Made by a program: the position numbers and the translations under genes | Notes under the pieces: generated by a model | Databases searched by the model: none | Told to the model about the DNA's origin: nothing | Seen by the model: only the letters and a program-made list of their open reading frames with translations | NCBI GenBank assembly: GCA_001917585.1 | Contig: MNEG01000077.1 | Span: 1 to 38,556, forward strand | DNA: 38,556 nucleotides | Direction of reading: 5' to 3' | Origin: Candidatus Rokubacteria bacterium 13_1_40CM_68_15 | GTDB lineage: Bacteria; Methylomirabilota; Methylomirabilia; Rokubacteriales; CSP1-6 | In this document: positions 22,324-30,908 of the stretch, one piece after another | How positions within the stretch are numbered: the first letter of the stretch is position 1 | Layout: each line of letters begins with the position of its first letter

Positions 22324-24546
22324 TCAGGCCGCCTGGTGACGCGCGAGGGAGGCGACCGCGCTCACCAGCTCGGCCGGCTCGACCGGCTTGGGCATGTGCA
22401 GATCGAAGCCGGCGTCGAGGGCGCGGTCGCGGTCCTCGCGCCGGGCGAAGGCCGTCACCGCGACCGCCGGCAAGGCCGGATCGCCCTCTCCGGCCCGGAT
22501 CCGGCGAATCAGCGTGTAGCCGTCCTCGCCCGGCATCGCAATATCACAGACGAGCACATGGGGAGGCTTGCGTTGCAGCACCTGCAGCGCCTCGGCGACC
22601 GACGAAGCCGTGGTCACGGTGGCGCCGGCCCCACGAAGGATCATCGCCAGGAGCTCGCGTGCGTCCGAGTCGTCTTCGACTACCAGCACCTGCACCGCCG
22701 GCAATCGAGGGTCACCGGCGGCCGGCGGGCTTTCTCTGCGCTCGCCGGTGTCCGGTGCCAGCAGGGCTGCCGCCACGGGCATCTCGATGACGAACGTCGC
22801 GCCCCGTCCTGCCCCGGCGCTCTCGGCGCGCACGGTCCCGCCGTGGAGCTCGACGATGTGGCGGACGATGGCGAGGCCGAGCCCGAGCCCGCTGTGCGAC
22901 CGTGAGGAGACGCTCTCGGCCTGACGGAATCGATCGAAGACGTAGGGCAGGAACTCGGCCGTGATGCCCTGGCCCGTGTCGGTCACGGTGATCTGCGCCT
23001 GGCCCTTCGCGCGCGTCAGCTGCAGCACGATGCGACCGCCGGCCGGCGTGAACTTCACGGCGTTGGAGAGGAGGTTCCAGACGACCTGCTGCAGGCGGTC
23101 GGGATCCCCTACGAAGGGAGCCGCCGTCGGATGGAGATCGGTCGCGAGCTCCAGCGCCTTGGCCTCGATGGCCGGTCGCAGCGCCGCCACGGCTTCGCCG
23201 ATGACGACGACGAGGTCGATCGGCCGGACGTTCAGGCGCAGCATGCCGGTGATGATGCGGGAGACATCGAGGAGGTCGTTGATGATCTGGGCCTGAGCCC
23301 GCGCATTGCGCTCGATCGTCTCCAGCGCATTGCCGATGGTCGCCGCGTCAAGCGGCCGCGATCGCAGCACGCGGGCCCATCCGACGATCGCCGTCAGCGG
23401 TGTGCGCAACTCGTGAGAGACCGTGGCCAGGAACTCGTCCTTGGCCCGGCTGGCCTCCTGAGCCGTGCGATAGAGCCGCGCATTGTCGATGGCCTGGGCG
23501 GCACGACCGGCCAGGTCCTCGGCGAAGGCGAGGTCAGCGCTGCCGTAACGGCGTCCCGATTCGGCCGAGCAGAACGTGATGCCGCCCAGCCGGCGGCCCC
23601 GCGCGTTCAGCGGCACCACCATGATCGAGCGCAGACCCAAAGCGCGAAGGGCGGCGCGGTGCTCGGCATCGGTTGCGATCGTGTCGAGCACCTCATCCGT
23701 GACCTGGGAATGGAACTCCGACTGCCCGGTCCGCAAGACCTTCGCGAGGCCGTGAGTGCCGAGGTCGATCGACTCGTGGTCGGGCAGCTCGCTGGCGAGC
23801 TCGACGTTGGCGGGGTCGACGTAGGCGGCGGCGAGCCGGCGGATTCCACCGTTTTCCTCGAGCACATCCACCGTGCACAGATCGGCCAGCCCGGGCACGA
23901 CCAGACGGGCAACCTGGGCCAGCGTGGTCTCGTAGTCGAGTGACGAGGCCAGCACGCGGCTGGCCTCGGCGAGGAACGTCGAACGCCGCTGGGCGTCCTC
24001 GGCCTGATGTTGTCGTCGCTCGGCCTCTGCGAAGAGACGCGCATTCTCGAACGCCATGGCGGCGTGGTCCGCGAAGGCCTGCGCCAGTCGCGTCTCGTCG
24101 GCGGTGAACGACCGGCCGGCGCGGTCACCGACCACGAGCACGCCGATGACGCGGCCGTGAGCGACCATCGGAACGGTGAGGATCGCACGGGAGCCGACGC
24201 CGGTCAGTTTCCGACGCGTTTCGCTCGTGACCGCGATCCGCTCGTCGGCGAGGAAGTCTCCGGTGACGACGGGGCGGCATTCCCGCGCCGCCAGCGCGAC
24301 CAGGCCCTCGCCCTCGGCCAGGGCGGCGGCAACCCCGAGCGGCTCTGCTTCACCGGCGGCTCCGAGGACGGTCGGCGCGCCGGCGTCGGTGTCGAGACGG
24401 AAGACCCATGCAGCCTGCGCATCGAGGAGTACGCGGGCGCCGTCGGCGATGCGTCGGGCGACCAGGTTGCGATCGAGCGTCTGCGCGAGGAAGCGCCCGA
24501 GATCGGTGAGCGCCTCCGCCGTCTGATGTGGGAACTGATACTCCAC
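22324..24546 (-). CDS. Soluble double-GAF hybrid histidine kinase
   Basis: About 740 residues from the GTG at 24546. It has no membrane segments. GAF 1 (about 25-165, AILTVPMVAHGRVIGVLVVG), GAF 2 (about 190-340, SIMVVPLNARGRRLGGITFC), HisKA with phospho-His in SHELRTPLTAIVGWARVL, HATPase (NLLSNAVKFTPAGG, DTGQGI, GLGLGLAIVRHIV) and a C-terminal receiver (VVEDDSD, phosphoacceptor in VCDIAMPGEDGY, Lys in MPKPVEP). The start is uncertain: TTG at 24564 is an alternative, and the longer frame into the next gene is spurious. No cognate regulator is adjacent. It should sense a cytoplasmic ligand or redox state. Confidence 0.88.
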   Translation of the reverse strand: MEYQFPHQTAEALTDLGRFLAQTLDRNLVARRIADGARVLLDAQAAWVFRLDTDAGAPTVLGAAGEAEPLGVAAALAEGEGLVALAARECRPVVTGDFLADERIAVTSETRRKLTGVGSRAILTVPMVAHGRVIGVLVVGDRAGRSFTADETRLAQAFADHAAMAFENARLFAEAERRQHQAEDAQRRSTFLAEASRVLASSLDYETTLAQVARLVVPGLADLCTVDVLEENGGIRRLAAAYVDPANVELASELPDHESIDLGTHGLAKVLRTGQSEFHSQVTDEVLDTIATDAEHRAALRALGLRSIMVVPLNARGRRLGGITFCSAESGRRYGSADLAFAEDLAGRAAQAIDNARLYRTAQEASRAKDEFLATVSHELRTPLTAIVGWARVLRSRPLDAATIGNALETIERNARAQAQIINDLLDVSRIITGMLRLNVRPIDLVVVIGEAVAALRPAIEAKALELATDLHPTAAPFVGDPDRLQQVVWNLLSNAVKFTPAGGRIVLQLTRAKGQAQITVTDTGQGITAEFLPYVFDRFRQAESVSSRSHSGLGLGLAIVRHIVELHGGTVRAESAGAGRGATFVIEMPVAAALLAPDTGERRESPPAAGDPRLPAVQVLVVEDDSDARELLAMILRGAGATVTTASSVAEALQVLQRKPPHVLVCDIAMPGEDGYTLIRRIRAGEGDPALPAVAVTAFARREDRDRALDAGFDLHMPKPVEPAELVSAVASLARHQAA

Positions 24547-24604
24547 GCGTAGTGAACCTTGCAAGTTGGCTGCCCTGCTGGCGCGAAATCTGACGCTGTA
24601 ATTC

Positions 24605-25534
24605 TTACGCCGGGAGCTTTGGCACGACGGTCGTTGCCAGGCGCTCGAGCTGGTCGGCCTCGTCGAAGACGGGGTTGAGCAAAAGCAGGCGCGCGCCGGC
24701 AGCCACGACCTCGGCGAGCCCATCGATGCAGGCCGCAGCGTCGCCCCAGACAGAGACTTGCGCCGCCAACTCGGGCTTCCCGTAGAAGGCGCCGAACCAC
24801 TCGGCCAGGCGAGTGCCGGCGCGGCGCCGGTCAGCGTCGAGCGCGATGTAGACGCGCTTGCCGATTGGAAACGTGGCGGGATCGCGCCCGGCCTCACCGA
24901 GCGCCCGGCGCAGTGTCTTCACCTGCTCGGCGAACGCTGCGGTCGAGGCCGAGCCGGCGCCGATGAAACCGTCGCCGAGCGCGACGGCGCGCCGGAGGGC
25001 GTTCGGATGGTGACCGCCGAACCACAGCGGCGGGTGAGGCCGCTGCACGGGCTTGGGCTCCATGCTGATGCCATCGAGCCGGAAAAATTCTCCCGCGAAC
25101 GTCACTGTGGGCTCGGTCCACAGCGCCTTCATCACCCGCAATCCCTCGGTGAATCGCGCCGCGCGACGGTGAGCGGTCAGCCCGAAGGCCGGATACACGC
25201 CCGGATTGCCGCCGAGCCCCACGCCAACGATCAGCCGCCCGCCGCTCAATTGATCGATGGTCGCGAGCATCTTGGCGAGATGGATTGGGCTGCGGAGCGC
25301 AGTGAGCAGCACGGCCGAGCCCAGGCGGAGCCGTGTCGTGTGGGCTGCGGCGTGAGCGAGGAGGGCGACCGGCTCGAGGCTGGCCATCCGGCCGAGGATC
25401 TGCTCGACCACCCACGCGCTGTGGAAGCCGAGAGCCTCGGCGCGGGCGAGGAAGTCACGGATGCGTGCGGGCTCGACCCGTCCGCTCACGAAGGTCTGAG
25501 GAATCGCGATCGCCGGCTCGACTCCAGGGCTCAC
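24605..25534 (-). CDS. LLM-class flavin-dependent oxidoreductase
   Basis: About 309 residues from the GTG at 25534. The luciferase-like TIM barrel shows IRDFLARAEALGFHSAWVVE, RLRLGSAVLLTALRSPIHLA, LDQLSGGRLIVGVGLGGNP and KPVQRPHPPLWFGGHHPNAL. Such enzymes use FMN or coenzyme F420 to oxidise diverse substrates. The substrate is not readable. It is divergent from the M20 amidohydrolase gene across a 70-base gap. The frame extends upstream into that gene without homology. Confidence 0.86.
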   Translation of the reverse strand: MSPGVEPAIAIPQTFVSGRVEPARIRDFLARAEALGFHSAWVVEQILGRMASLEPVALLAHAAAHTTRLRLGSAVLLTALRSPIHLAKMLATIDQLSGGRLIVGVGLGGNPGVYPAFGLTAHRRAARFTEGLRVMKALWTEPTVTFAGEFFRLDGISMEPKPVQRPHPPLWFGGHHPNALRRAVALGDGFIGAGSASTAAFAEQVKTLRRALGEAGRDPATFPIGKRVYIALDADRRRAGTRLAEWFGAFYGKPELAAQVSVWGDAAACIDGLAEVVAAGARLLLLNPVFDEADQLERLATTVVPKLPA

Positions 25535-25604
25535 GAGGCGGAAGGTACCACACGACCGACGGTGTATAGTGAGCCGGCCCCGACACTCCCACCGAGGTGC
25601 GAGC

Positions 25605-26768
25605 ATGAGCGCCGTCAAGGATGAGATCGCCCGCGCGCTGGACCGGGCGGGCGATGAGCTGGAGCAGCTCTCCCGCAAGATCCACGACCATCCCGAGCTC
25701 GGCTACCAGGAAGTCAAGGCGTCCGGCTGGCTCGTCGAGTTCCTCAGCGCCAAGGGCTTCAAGGTCGAGCGCGGCGTCGCTGGCGTCGACACCGCGTTCC
25801 GGGCCACGCTGGACACGGGCGATGGGCCGACGGTCGCCATCATGTGTGAGTACGACGCACTGCCCGGCATCGGCCACGCTTGCGGTCACAACGTGATCGC
25901 CGCGGCCGGCGCCGGCGCCGGCCTGGGCCTGGCCGCCGTGCGCGAGCGGCTTCCCAGGGGCCGGATCCACGTCATCGGCACGCCGGCCGAGGAGGGTGGC
26001 GGCGGCAAGGTGAAGCTGATTCGCGGCGGTGTCTTCCAGGGCGTCGACGCGGCGATGATGGTACACGGCTGGGATCGGTGGATCGCCCACCAGGATCTGC
26101 TCGGCATCGTGCGCGTCGGTTTCGAGTTCGCCGGCAAGGCCGCGCACGCGTCGGCCGATCCGTGGGAGGGCATCAACGCGCTGGACGCCGTCATCCAGAC
26201 GTTCAACTCGATCAGCATGTTGCGCCAGCAGGTACGGCCGGAGTGCCGGATCCACGGCATCGTCACGAACGGCGGCGCCGCTCCCAACATCGTCCCCGAG
26301 TTCGCCGCCGCGACGTTCTACGTGCGGGCGCCGAAGATCGACGAGATGTGGAAGCTCCACGCGCGCGTCGTCGCCTGCGCCGAGGGCGCCGCCCGCGCCA
26401 CCGAATGCGTCCTGAAGGTCATCGACTACGAGAACGCGTACGAGCCGATGAAGCGCAACGAGGCGTTGCTGTCCGTCTGGCGGGCCAATCTCACCACGCT
26501 GGGCGTCGGAGAATCGCCCGAGGTGAAGGACCGCCTTGGCTCGTCGGACGTTGGCAATGTCAGCCAGGTGGTACCGACGATCCAGCCGCTGGTGAAGATC
26601 GCCCCCGACGGCACTGCGATCCACTCGCGCGCCTTCGAAGCGGCGGCGGTCACTCCGCTGGCGCGTGAAGGTCTCCTGGCCGCGGCCAAGGCCATGGCCA
26701 TGACCGCCGTCGACCTGCTTGGCGATGCCGGCCTGCTCGCTCGCGTGAAGCAGGACTTCCAGCGGTGA
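25605..26768 (+). CDS. M20-family amidohydrolase (first of a tandem pair)
   Basis: The product has 387 residues. Metal and catalytic blocks are IHDHPELGYQEV, CEYDALPGIGHACGHN, GTPAEEGGGGKVKL, then FAGKAAHASADPWEGINALD in the dimerisation domain, and SDVGNVSQVVPTIQP near the C-terminus. This matches the M20 Acy1L2/AbgB-like group, which cleaves amide bonds of N-acyl amino acids or dipeptides in the cytoplasm. GAGGT lies six bases before the ATG. A TATAGT -10 (25565-25570) lies 35 bases upstream with no clear -35. It is followed four bases later by a paralog. Confidence 0.9.
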   Translation: MSAVKDEIARALDRAGDELEQLSRKIHDHPELGYQEVKASGWLVEFLSAKGFKVERGVAGVDTAFRATLDTGDGPTVAIMCEYDALPGIGHACGHNVIAAAGAGAGLGLAAVRERLPRGRIHVIGTPAEEGGGGKVKLIRGGVFQGVDAAMMVHGWDRWIAHQDLLGIVRVGFEFAGKAAHASADPWEGINALDAVIQTFNSISMLRQQVRPECRIHGIVTNGGAAPNIVPEFAAATFYVRAPKIDEMWKLHARVVACAEGAARATECVLKVIDYENAYEPMKRNEALLSVWRANLTTLGVGESPEVKDRLGSSDVGNVSQVVPTIQPLVKIAPDGTAIHSRAFEAAAVTPLAREGLLAAAKAMAMTAVDLLGDAGLLARVKQDFQR

Positions 26769-26772
26769 GCTC

Positions 26773-27960
26773 GTGAGCGGCCTGGACGAGACGAAGGCGC
26801 GCGTCGTCGCGGCCGTCGAGGCTCTCGCCGACGAGCTCGAGGGGCTGTCGCTGCAGATCCACGCCAATCCCGAGCTCTGCTTCAAGGAAGAGAAAGCCCA
26901 CGGCTGGCTCACCGAGTTCCTCGAGAAACGAGGCCTCCGCGTCGAGCGCGGCGTCGGCGGGCTGCCGACGGCGTTTCGGGCCACCATCCCCGGCTCGGGG
27001 GCCGGACCGCGAATCGCCATCCTGGCCGAATACGATGCCTTACCCGGCATCGGCCACGCGTGCGGCCACAACGTCATCGCCACCGCCGGGACGGGCGCCG
27101 GAGCGGCGCTGGCCGTGGCGCTGGGCACGCTGCCGTTCGCCGGCGAGATCCAGGTGATCGGTACACCGGCCGAGGAAGGCGGCGCCGGCAAGGTCCGGCT
27201 GATGGAAGCTGGCGTCTTCCGAGACGTGGATGCGGCCATGATGATTCACGGCCGCGGCGGGACGCGCGTGTGGCGGCCGAGCCTCGGCATCATCAAGGTG
27301 AAGGCGGAATTCTTCGGCACCGCCGCTCACGCGTCGAGCTGGCCGTGGCGAGGCGTGAACGCGCTCAATGCCGTCATCCAGCTCTTCGTGGCGCTCGACG
27401 CCATGCGCCAGCACGTGCGCCCGGATGCGCGGCTGCACGGCATCATCGTCAAGGGCGGCGAGCAGCCGAACATCATCCCCGAGTACACGCGGGCGGACTT
27501 CTATCTCCGCGCCCTCGACCGCGACTACTGCGGTGAGTTGCTGCGGCGGTTCCAGGCCGCCGCCGAGGGCGCCGCCACCGCCACCGGATGCCGCGTCGCC
27601 GTCACGGCGGAGCCGACCGTTCACGAGCCGCTCAAGCCCAATGCGACGATGGCGCGGTTGTTCGAAGCGAACCTCGAGCGCATCGGCTTCCCGGAAGATC
27701 CCGAGGACGCCGAAGCCGGCTACGGCTCGACCGACTGCGGCAACGTGAGCCAGGCCCTGCCCACGATTCATCCGTACATTCGCATCTCGCCCGACGGCGT
27801 GCCCGGCCACTCGCGCGCGTTCGCGGAGTGGGCGCGCTCGCCGATGGCGCGGGCCGGCATGGTGGCGGGCGCCAAGGCGCTGGCGCTCACTGCCCTCGAC
27901 CTTCTTGCGTCACCCCAGGCGTTGCAGGAGGCGAAGGCGGACTTCATCAAGGGAGGATGA
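26773..27960 (+). CDS. M20-family amidohydrolase (second of a tandem pair)
   Basis: The product has 395 residues with a GTG start four bases after the previous gene. It keeps IHANPELCFKEEKAHGW, AEYDALPGIGHACGHN, GTPAEEGGAGKVRL, FFGTAAHASSWPWRGVN and TDCGNVSQALPTIHP in the same order as its neighbour, so the pair arose by tandem duplication. Differences around the substrate side (RGGTRVWRPSLG against GWDRWIAHQDLLG) suggest different acyl or amine specificity, or a heterodimer; either is inference. Confidence 0.9.
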   Translation: MSGLDETKARVVAAVEALADELEGLSLQIHANPELCFKEEKAHGWLTEFLEKRGLRVERGVGGLPTAFRATIPGSGAGPRIAILAEYDALPGIGHACGHNVIATAGTGAGAALAVALGTLPFAGEIQVIGTPAEEGGAGKVRLMEAGVFRDVDAAMMIHGRGGTRVWRPSLGIIKVKAEFFGTAAHASSWPWRGVNALNAVIQLFVALDAMRQHVRPDARLHGIIVKGGEQPNIIPEYTRADFYLRALDRDYCGELLRRFQAAAEGAATATGCRVAVTAEPTVHEPLKPNATMARLFEANLERIGFPEDPEDAEAGYGSTDCGNVSQALPTIHPYIRISPDGVPGHSRAFAEWARSPMARAGMVAGAKALALTALDLLASPQALQEAKADFIKGG

Positions 27961-27984
27961 GATGGGGGCAGGGATTCGCCGGCG

Positions 27985-28539
27985 ATGAAGCTCGTGAGGA
28001 TCGGAGCTTTAGTGGCCGTGGTCGTGGCTGTCGCCGGGTGCGCCGTCCTGCCAACGGGACGGACGATCGGCGCCACCGCGACGACCGAGCTTCACAACGC
28101 CGAAAGGCGCGCGGTCGGCACCGCGCTCCTGACCCAGATCAACGCCGGGGTCAGGGTGGTCGTCGAGGTCCGAGGCCTGGCGCCGGGCGCAAAGGCCGTG
28201 CACATTCACGAGGTGGGGCGCTGCGAAGCGCCGGCGTTCAATTCGGCCGGCAACCACTTCAACCCCGACGGACGGCAGCACGGCCTGCTCAACCCGCGGG
28301 GCCCGCACGCCGGCGATCTGCCGAATATCACGATCGAGGCCGACGGGAGTGGCCGGCTGGAGACCACCACCGACCGCATCACGCTCGGTGCCGGCTCCAC
28401 GTCGCTCTTCGATGGCGACGGCAGCGCGCTCGTGGTGCACGGCAGCGCCGACGACTTCATGACCGACCCGACAGGCAACAGCGGCGCCCGGGTCGCCTGC
28501 GGCGTGATCGTCAAGCAGGAGCAGGAGCAGCAGCAGTAG
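27985..28539 (+). CDS. Cu/Zn superoxide dismutase-family lipoprotein
   Basis: The product has 184 residues. The signal MKLVRIGALVAVVVAVAG-C has a lipobox (VAGC), so it is anchored outside the inner membrane. Metal ligands are present: HIHEVGRC (two Cu His), NHFNPDGRQHG, PHAGDLPN (Zn His and Asp) and VVHGSADD (last Cu His). The disulfide Cys pair is in GRCEAP and ARVACGV. It should dismutate periplasmic superoxide. It follows the M20 pair by 24 bases and may be cotranscribed. The C-terminal poly-Gln/Glu end runs into an intergenic repeat whose first unit overlaps the TAG. Confidence 0.92.
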   Translation: MKLVRIGALVAVVVAVAGCAVLPTGRTIGATATTELHNAERRAVGTALLTQINAGVRVVVEVRGLAPGAKAVHIHEVGRCEAPAFNSAGNHFNPDGRQHGLLNPRGPHAGDLPNITIEADGSGRLETTTDRITLGAGSTSLFDGDGSALVVHGSADDFMTDPTGNSGARVACGVIVKQEQEQQQ

Positions 28540-28740
28540 GAGCCGAGCGACCCGAGCGGGCTGGGCCCCGCCAGTCGCGAGGCGACCATCTAACTAACGA
28601 GTAGGAGCCGAGCGACCCGAGCGGGCCGCACGGCGAGCCGTAGGGCGGTTGGGGCTGGGGCCCCGCGCCCGGAGGCGAGCGAAACCGGAAATGCCGCCAT
28701 TCGTGCGGCGATCATCTAACGAGTCGGAGCCGAGTGCTCC
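28535..28740. repeat. Intergenic REP-like repeat cluster
   Basis: A 27-base unit beginning AGTAGGAGCCGAGCGACCCG occurs exactly twice (28535-28561, 28600-28626), and a diverged copy, AGTCGGAGCCGAGTGCTCC, is at 28722-28740. Before the second and third copies lies CATCTAAC(TAAC)GAGT. Units contain small inverted repeats, for example GCCGC-(6)-GGCGG at about 28694-28709. The cluster overlaps the stop of the SOD gene on one side and the stop of the thioesterase gene on the other. I see no gene in 28540-28715. Confidence 0.65.
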
Positions 28741-29150
28741 GGTCGCATGTAGGTCACCGTGTGGTGGGTCAGGAGCCGGCCGTCTGCGGTGACGCATTCC
28801 GCCACGCCGTGGATCAGGCGTCGCCCGAGCTTCAGCACGCGCGCCGTGCAGCTGAAGCTCTCCTTGCGTGCGGCACCGAGGAACGCCGTATTGAGTGACG
28901 CGGTGACGGATCCGTCGCCTGCGCCCAGACGCGTGAGGATGGCCAGCCACATCGCGACGTCGGCGGCGGCCATGAACGCCGGGCCGCCGACCACGCCGCC
29001 CGGCCGCTCGAGCCCGGGCTGGAATGGCACGTCCACGGTACACTCGCCATCCCCGAAGGCGCTCACTCGGAAGTCGTAGTCGCGCGCAAAGACCGCGCCG
29101 GACGCCAGGGCCTGAAGCTCATCGCGCGTGATCACAGGTTCCGCCCTCAC
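28716..29150 (-). CDS. Hotdog-fold thioesterase (PaaI-like)
   Basis: About 144 residues from the GTG at 29150, which overlaps the upstream TGA (GTGA); a second GTG at 29135 is possible. RPGGVVGGPAFMAAADVAMW and SVTASLNTAFLGAARKESFS, then CTARVLKLGRRLIHGVAECV, are the core helix and beta-strands of the PaaI-type hotdog thioesterases that hydrolyse acyl-CoA. The usual catalytic Asp/Asn is probably in the PAFMAAADVA helix. It is last in the MerB-protoglobin-TetR-DinB run. Its last residues and stop codon fall inside the downstream repeat. Confidence 0.8.
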   Translation of the reverse strand: MRAEPVITRDELQALASGAVFARDYDFRVSAFGDGECTVDVPFQPGLERPGGVVGGPAFMAAADVAMWLAILTRLGAGDGSVTASLNTAFLGAARKESFSCTARVLKLGRRLIHGVAECVTADGRLLTHHTVTYMRPEHSAPTR

Positions 29151-29728
29151 GCCTTCCCTGCGAGCACCTTCTTGGCCTGATTGAGGTGGTCGATCGGATG
29201 CAGGCGCCACGACGCGATCGCGTAGGCCTTCCAGTCCAGGTCCTCGACCCAGTGCAGCGGATCGAAGCCCCCGCCGGGCCGGGGAACGTTGACGACCATC
29301 ACGATGGGCGCACGGGTGGTCGTCTCGAACTGCGGCGGAACGGCCGCGAGCAGTCCGAGGACGTCGGCGTTGAGGCGATGGAGTTCGTCGAGCAGCCAGG
29401 GCCACGGCCGGAGGTGCGGCGCCTTGGACTGGAGGCTGGCCGGCACGGGCTCGCCGGGCGGGCGCTGGCCTGCCAGCAAGCAGCGCAGCTCGTCCACGCC
29501 CGGACGGTACGTCTCCACGAGATGGTCCACGATCTCCTGGATCGTCCATTCGCCGGGAATGGTGTGGCAGGCCGCCTGGGCCGCCGACACGCCGGCCAGG
29601 ACCTGGTCGAGCGCCGTGAAGGCCGCCGCCACGCGCTCGTGGACCGCGTCGACAGCGACGCGCGTTCCTCGAGCGGCGAGATAGTCACGGGCTTTCTCCT
29701 TGAACTCGTCAGCGAGAATGGCGTTCAT
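29147..29728 (-). CDS. DinB-like four-helix protein
   Basis: About 193 residues from the ATG at 29728, chosen because AGGAG sits six bases before it; an ATG two codons earlier is too close. GEWTIQEIVDHLVETYRPGV and SWRLHPIDHLNQAKKVL carry the His residues of the DinB/YfiT metal-binding four-helix bundle. Such proteins often act as thiol-dependent S-transferases or have unknown roles in stress. It is cotranscribed with TetR upstream (17-base gap) and overlaps the thioesterase downstream. Confidence 0.82.
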   Translation of the reverse strand: MNAILADEFKEKARDYLAARGTRVAVDAVHERVAAAFTALDQVLAGVSAAQAACHTIPGEWTIQEIVDHLVETYRPGVDELRCLLAGQRPPGEPVPASLQSKAPHLRPWPWLLDELHRLNADVLGLLAAVPPQFETTTRAPIVMVVNVPRPGGGFDPLHWVEDLDWKAYAIASWRLHPIDHLNQAKKVLAGKA

Positions 29729-29744
29729 CGTCATCTCCTGTCGC

Positions 29745-30344
29745 TCAGCGGGCGAGATACCGGCCGAGGGCGTCCTCGCAGAAGCGGGCCGCCGTCGCCA
29801 CGCTGAAGGCTTGGGGATCGAACGTCAGCTGGAGGGAGACGCCGTCGAGCAGACCGAGGATGACCGCGGCCGCCTCGATGGGCGAGACGCGCCGGAAACG
29901 TCCAGCGCGGATGCCCTGGGCGACCGGCATCCCGATCAGCCGGCGCATGCGTGCGTACAGGCCGGCGTTGATCGCGCGCAGGCCGGCATCGTGCATCATT
30001 TCGCCCCAGAACTCGACGAAGACGATCCACACTTCGCGCGCAGCCACGGACGACTGCAGGCAGGCGTGGACAAGGGCGCGCAGGCGTGCCCGTGGATCCT
30101 GGCCGCTCCGGGCCTGGGCGGCCGCCACGCGCCGGTCGAGGTCGGCGGTGACCGTCTCCAGCGCCGCGACCAGGATGGCCCGCTTGTCCACGAAGTAGTA
30201 ATGGAGGATGCCCGGGCTCACACCGGCCAGTCGCGCCACCTTCTTCATGGTGAGCCCGGAGTAGCCTTCGCGGGCGAGGCAACGGATGGTCGCGCGGACG
30301 ATCTGCTCGCGCCTCAGCGGGGCCACGCCGACCTTCGGGCTCAC
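29745..30344 (-). CDS. TetR/BetI-like transcriptional regulator
   Basis: About 199 residues from the GTG at 30344, which overlaps the protoglobin TGA (GTGA). The N-terminal helix-turn-helix is REQIVRATIRCLAREGYSGL, then TMKKVARLAGVSPGILHYYF, typical of TetR. The C-terminal part with EVWIVFVEFWGEMMHD resembles BetI-type ligand domains. It is the only regulator in this operon, so it is the likely binder of the 14-bp palindrome over the operon promoter at 31628-31641 (inference). Confidence 0.88.
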   Translation of the reverse strand: MSPKVGVAPLRREQIVRATIRCLAREGYSGLTMKKVARLAGVSPGILHYYFVDKRAILVAALETVTADLDRRVAAAQARSGQDPRARLRALVHACLQSSVAAREVWIVFVEFWGEMMHDAGLRAINAGLYARMRRLIGMPVAQGIRAGRFRRVSPIEAAAVILGLLDGVSLQLTFDPQAFSVATAARFCEDALGRYLAR

Positions 30345-30895
30345 CAGTCTCCGTCCACAGCGTACACATGGCTCCACAGCGCCACCTGGAGGATCACTGA
30401 TTTGGACCATGCGTCGGCCATCTTCCGCACGTCCGCGGCGGCGTGGCCTTTCTTGGAAAGGAACGGTTTGATCATCTCAGTGGTGTGGTAGATGAAGGCA
30501 ATCACGTACCGGAGGGGAACGTGCGGGACCGAAGCCACGCTGTCGGTTTGGTTCTTCTTGGTCCGGTGATGCCGTAGCCCGATCTCATGGACGGCGTCGA
30601 GCCAGGCCTGATCATAGGGACGGCGGCAGGTGTCGAGAATCCACTGGCCCGACCGTTTCCTCACAGCCTCCACATATCGCAGATCCAACGCGCCGTCGGA
30701 GCCAGTGAAGTAGTGGTACAGGTGCGGATGCGGCCGAAACCACGCATCGAGCACCTCTTCCAGCTGATCAGCGAGCACCTCGGCGATCAGCCGGAGATAG
30801 CGTTCATCCTCGGGCGTGAGCGATACGGTCTTCTTGAGGAGCTCGAGCTCGGGGAGATCCACCGGGGAGCGCGCGACCGGTCGGTCGTCCATCAT
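30341..30895 (-). CDS. Protoglobin-family haem protein
   Basis: The product has 184 residues. SLTPEDERYLRLIAEVLADQ and WFRPHPHLYHYF, then SGQWILDTCRRPYDQAWLDA and VHEIGLRHHRTKKNQTD match the single-domain protoglobins, with a probable proximal His in GLRHH. These bind O2, CO or NO at haem and are found alone or as sensor domains. AAGGAAG lies 5-6 bases before the ATG and immediately after the UGA stop of the MerB-like gene. Its place between a MerB-like selenoprotein and a TetR suggests gas or redox sensing or protection of the selenoprotein (inference). Confidence 0.85.
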   Translation of the reverse strand: MMDDRPVARSPVDLPELELLKKTVSLTPEDERYLRLIAEVLADQLEEVLDAWFRPHPHLYHYFTGSDGALDLRYVEAVRKRSGQWILDTCRRPYDQAWLDAVHEIGLRHHRTKKNQTDSVASVPHVPLRYVIAFIYHTTEMIKPFLSKKGHAAADVRKMADAWSKSVILQVALWSHVYAVDGDW

Positions 30896-30908
30896 TTGCG
30901 CTTCCTTC

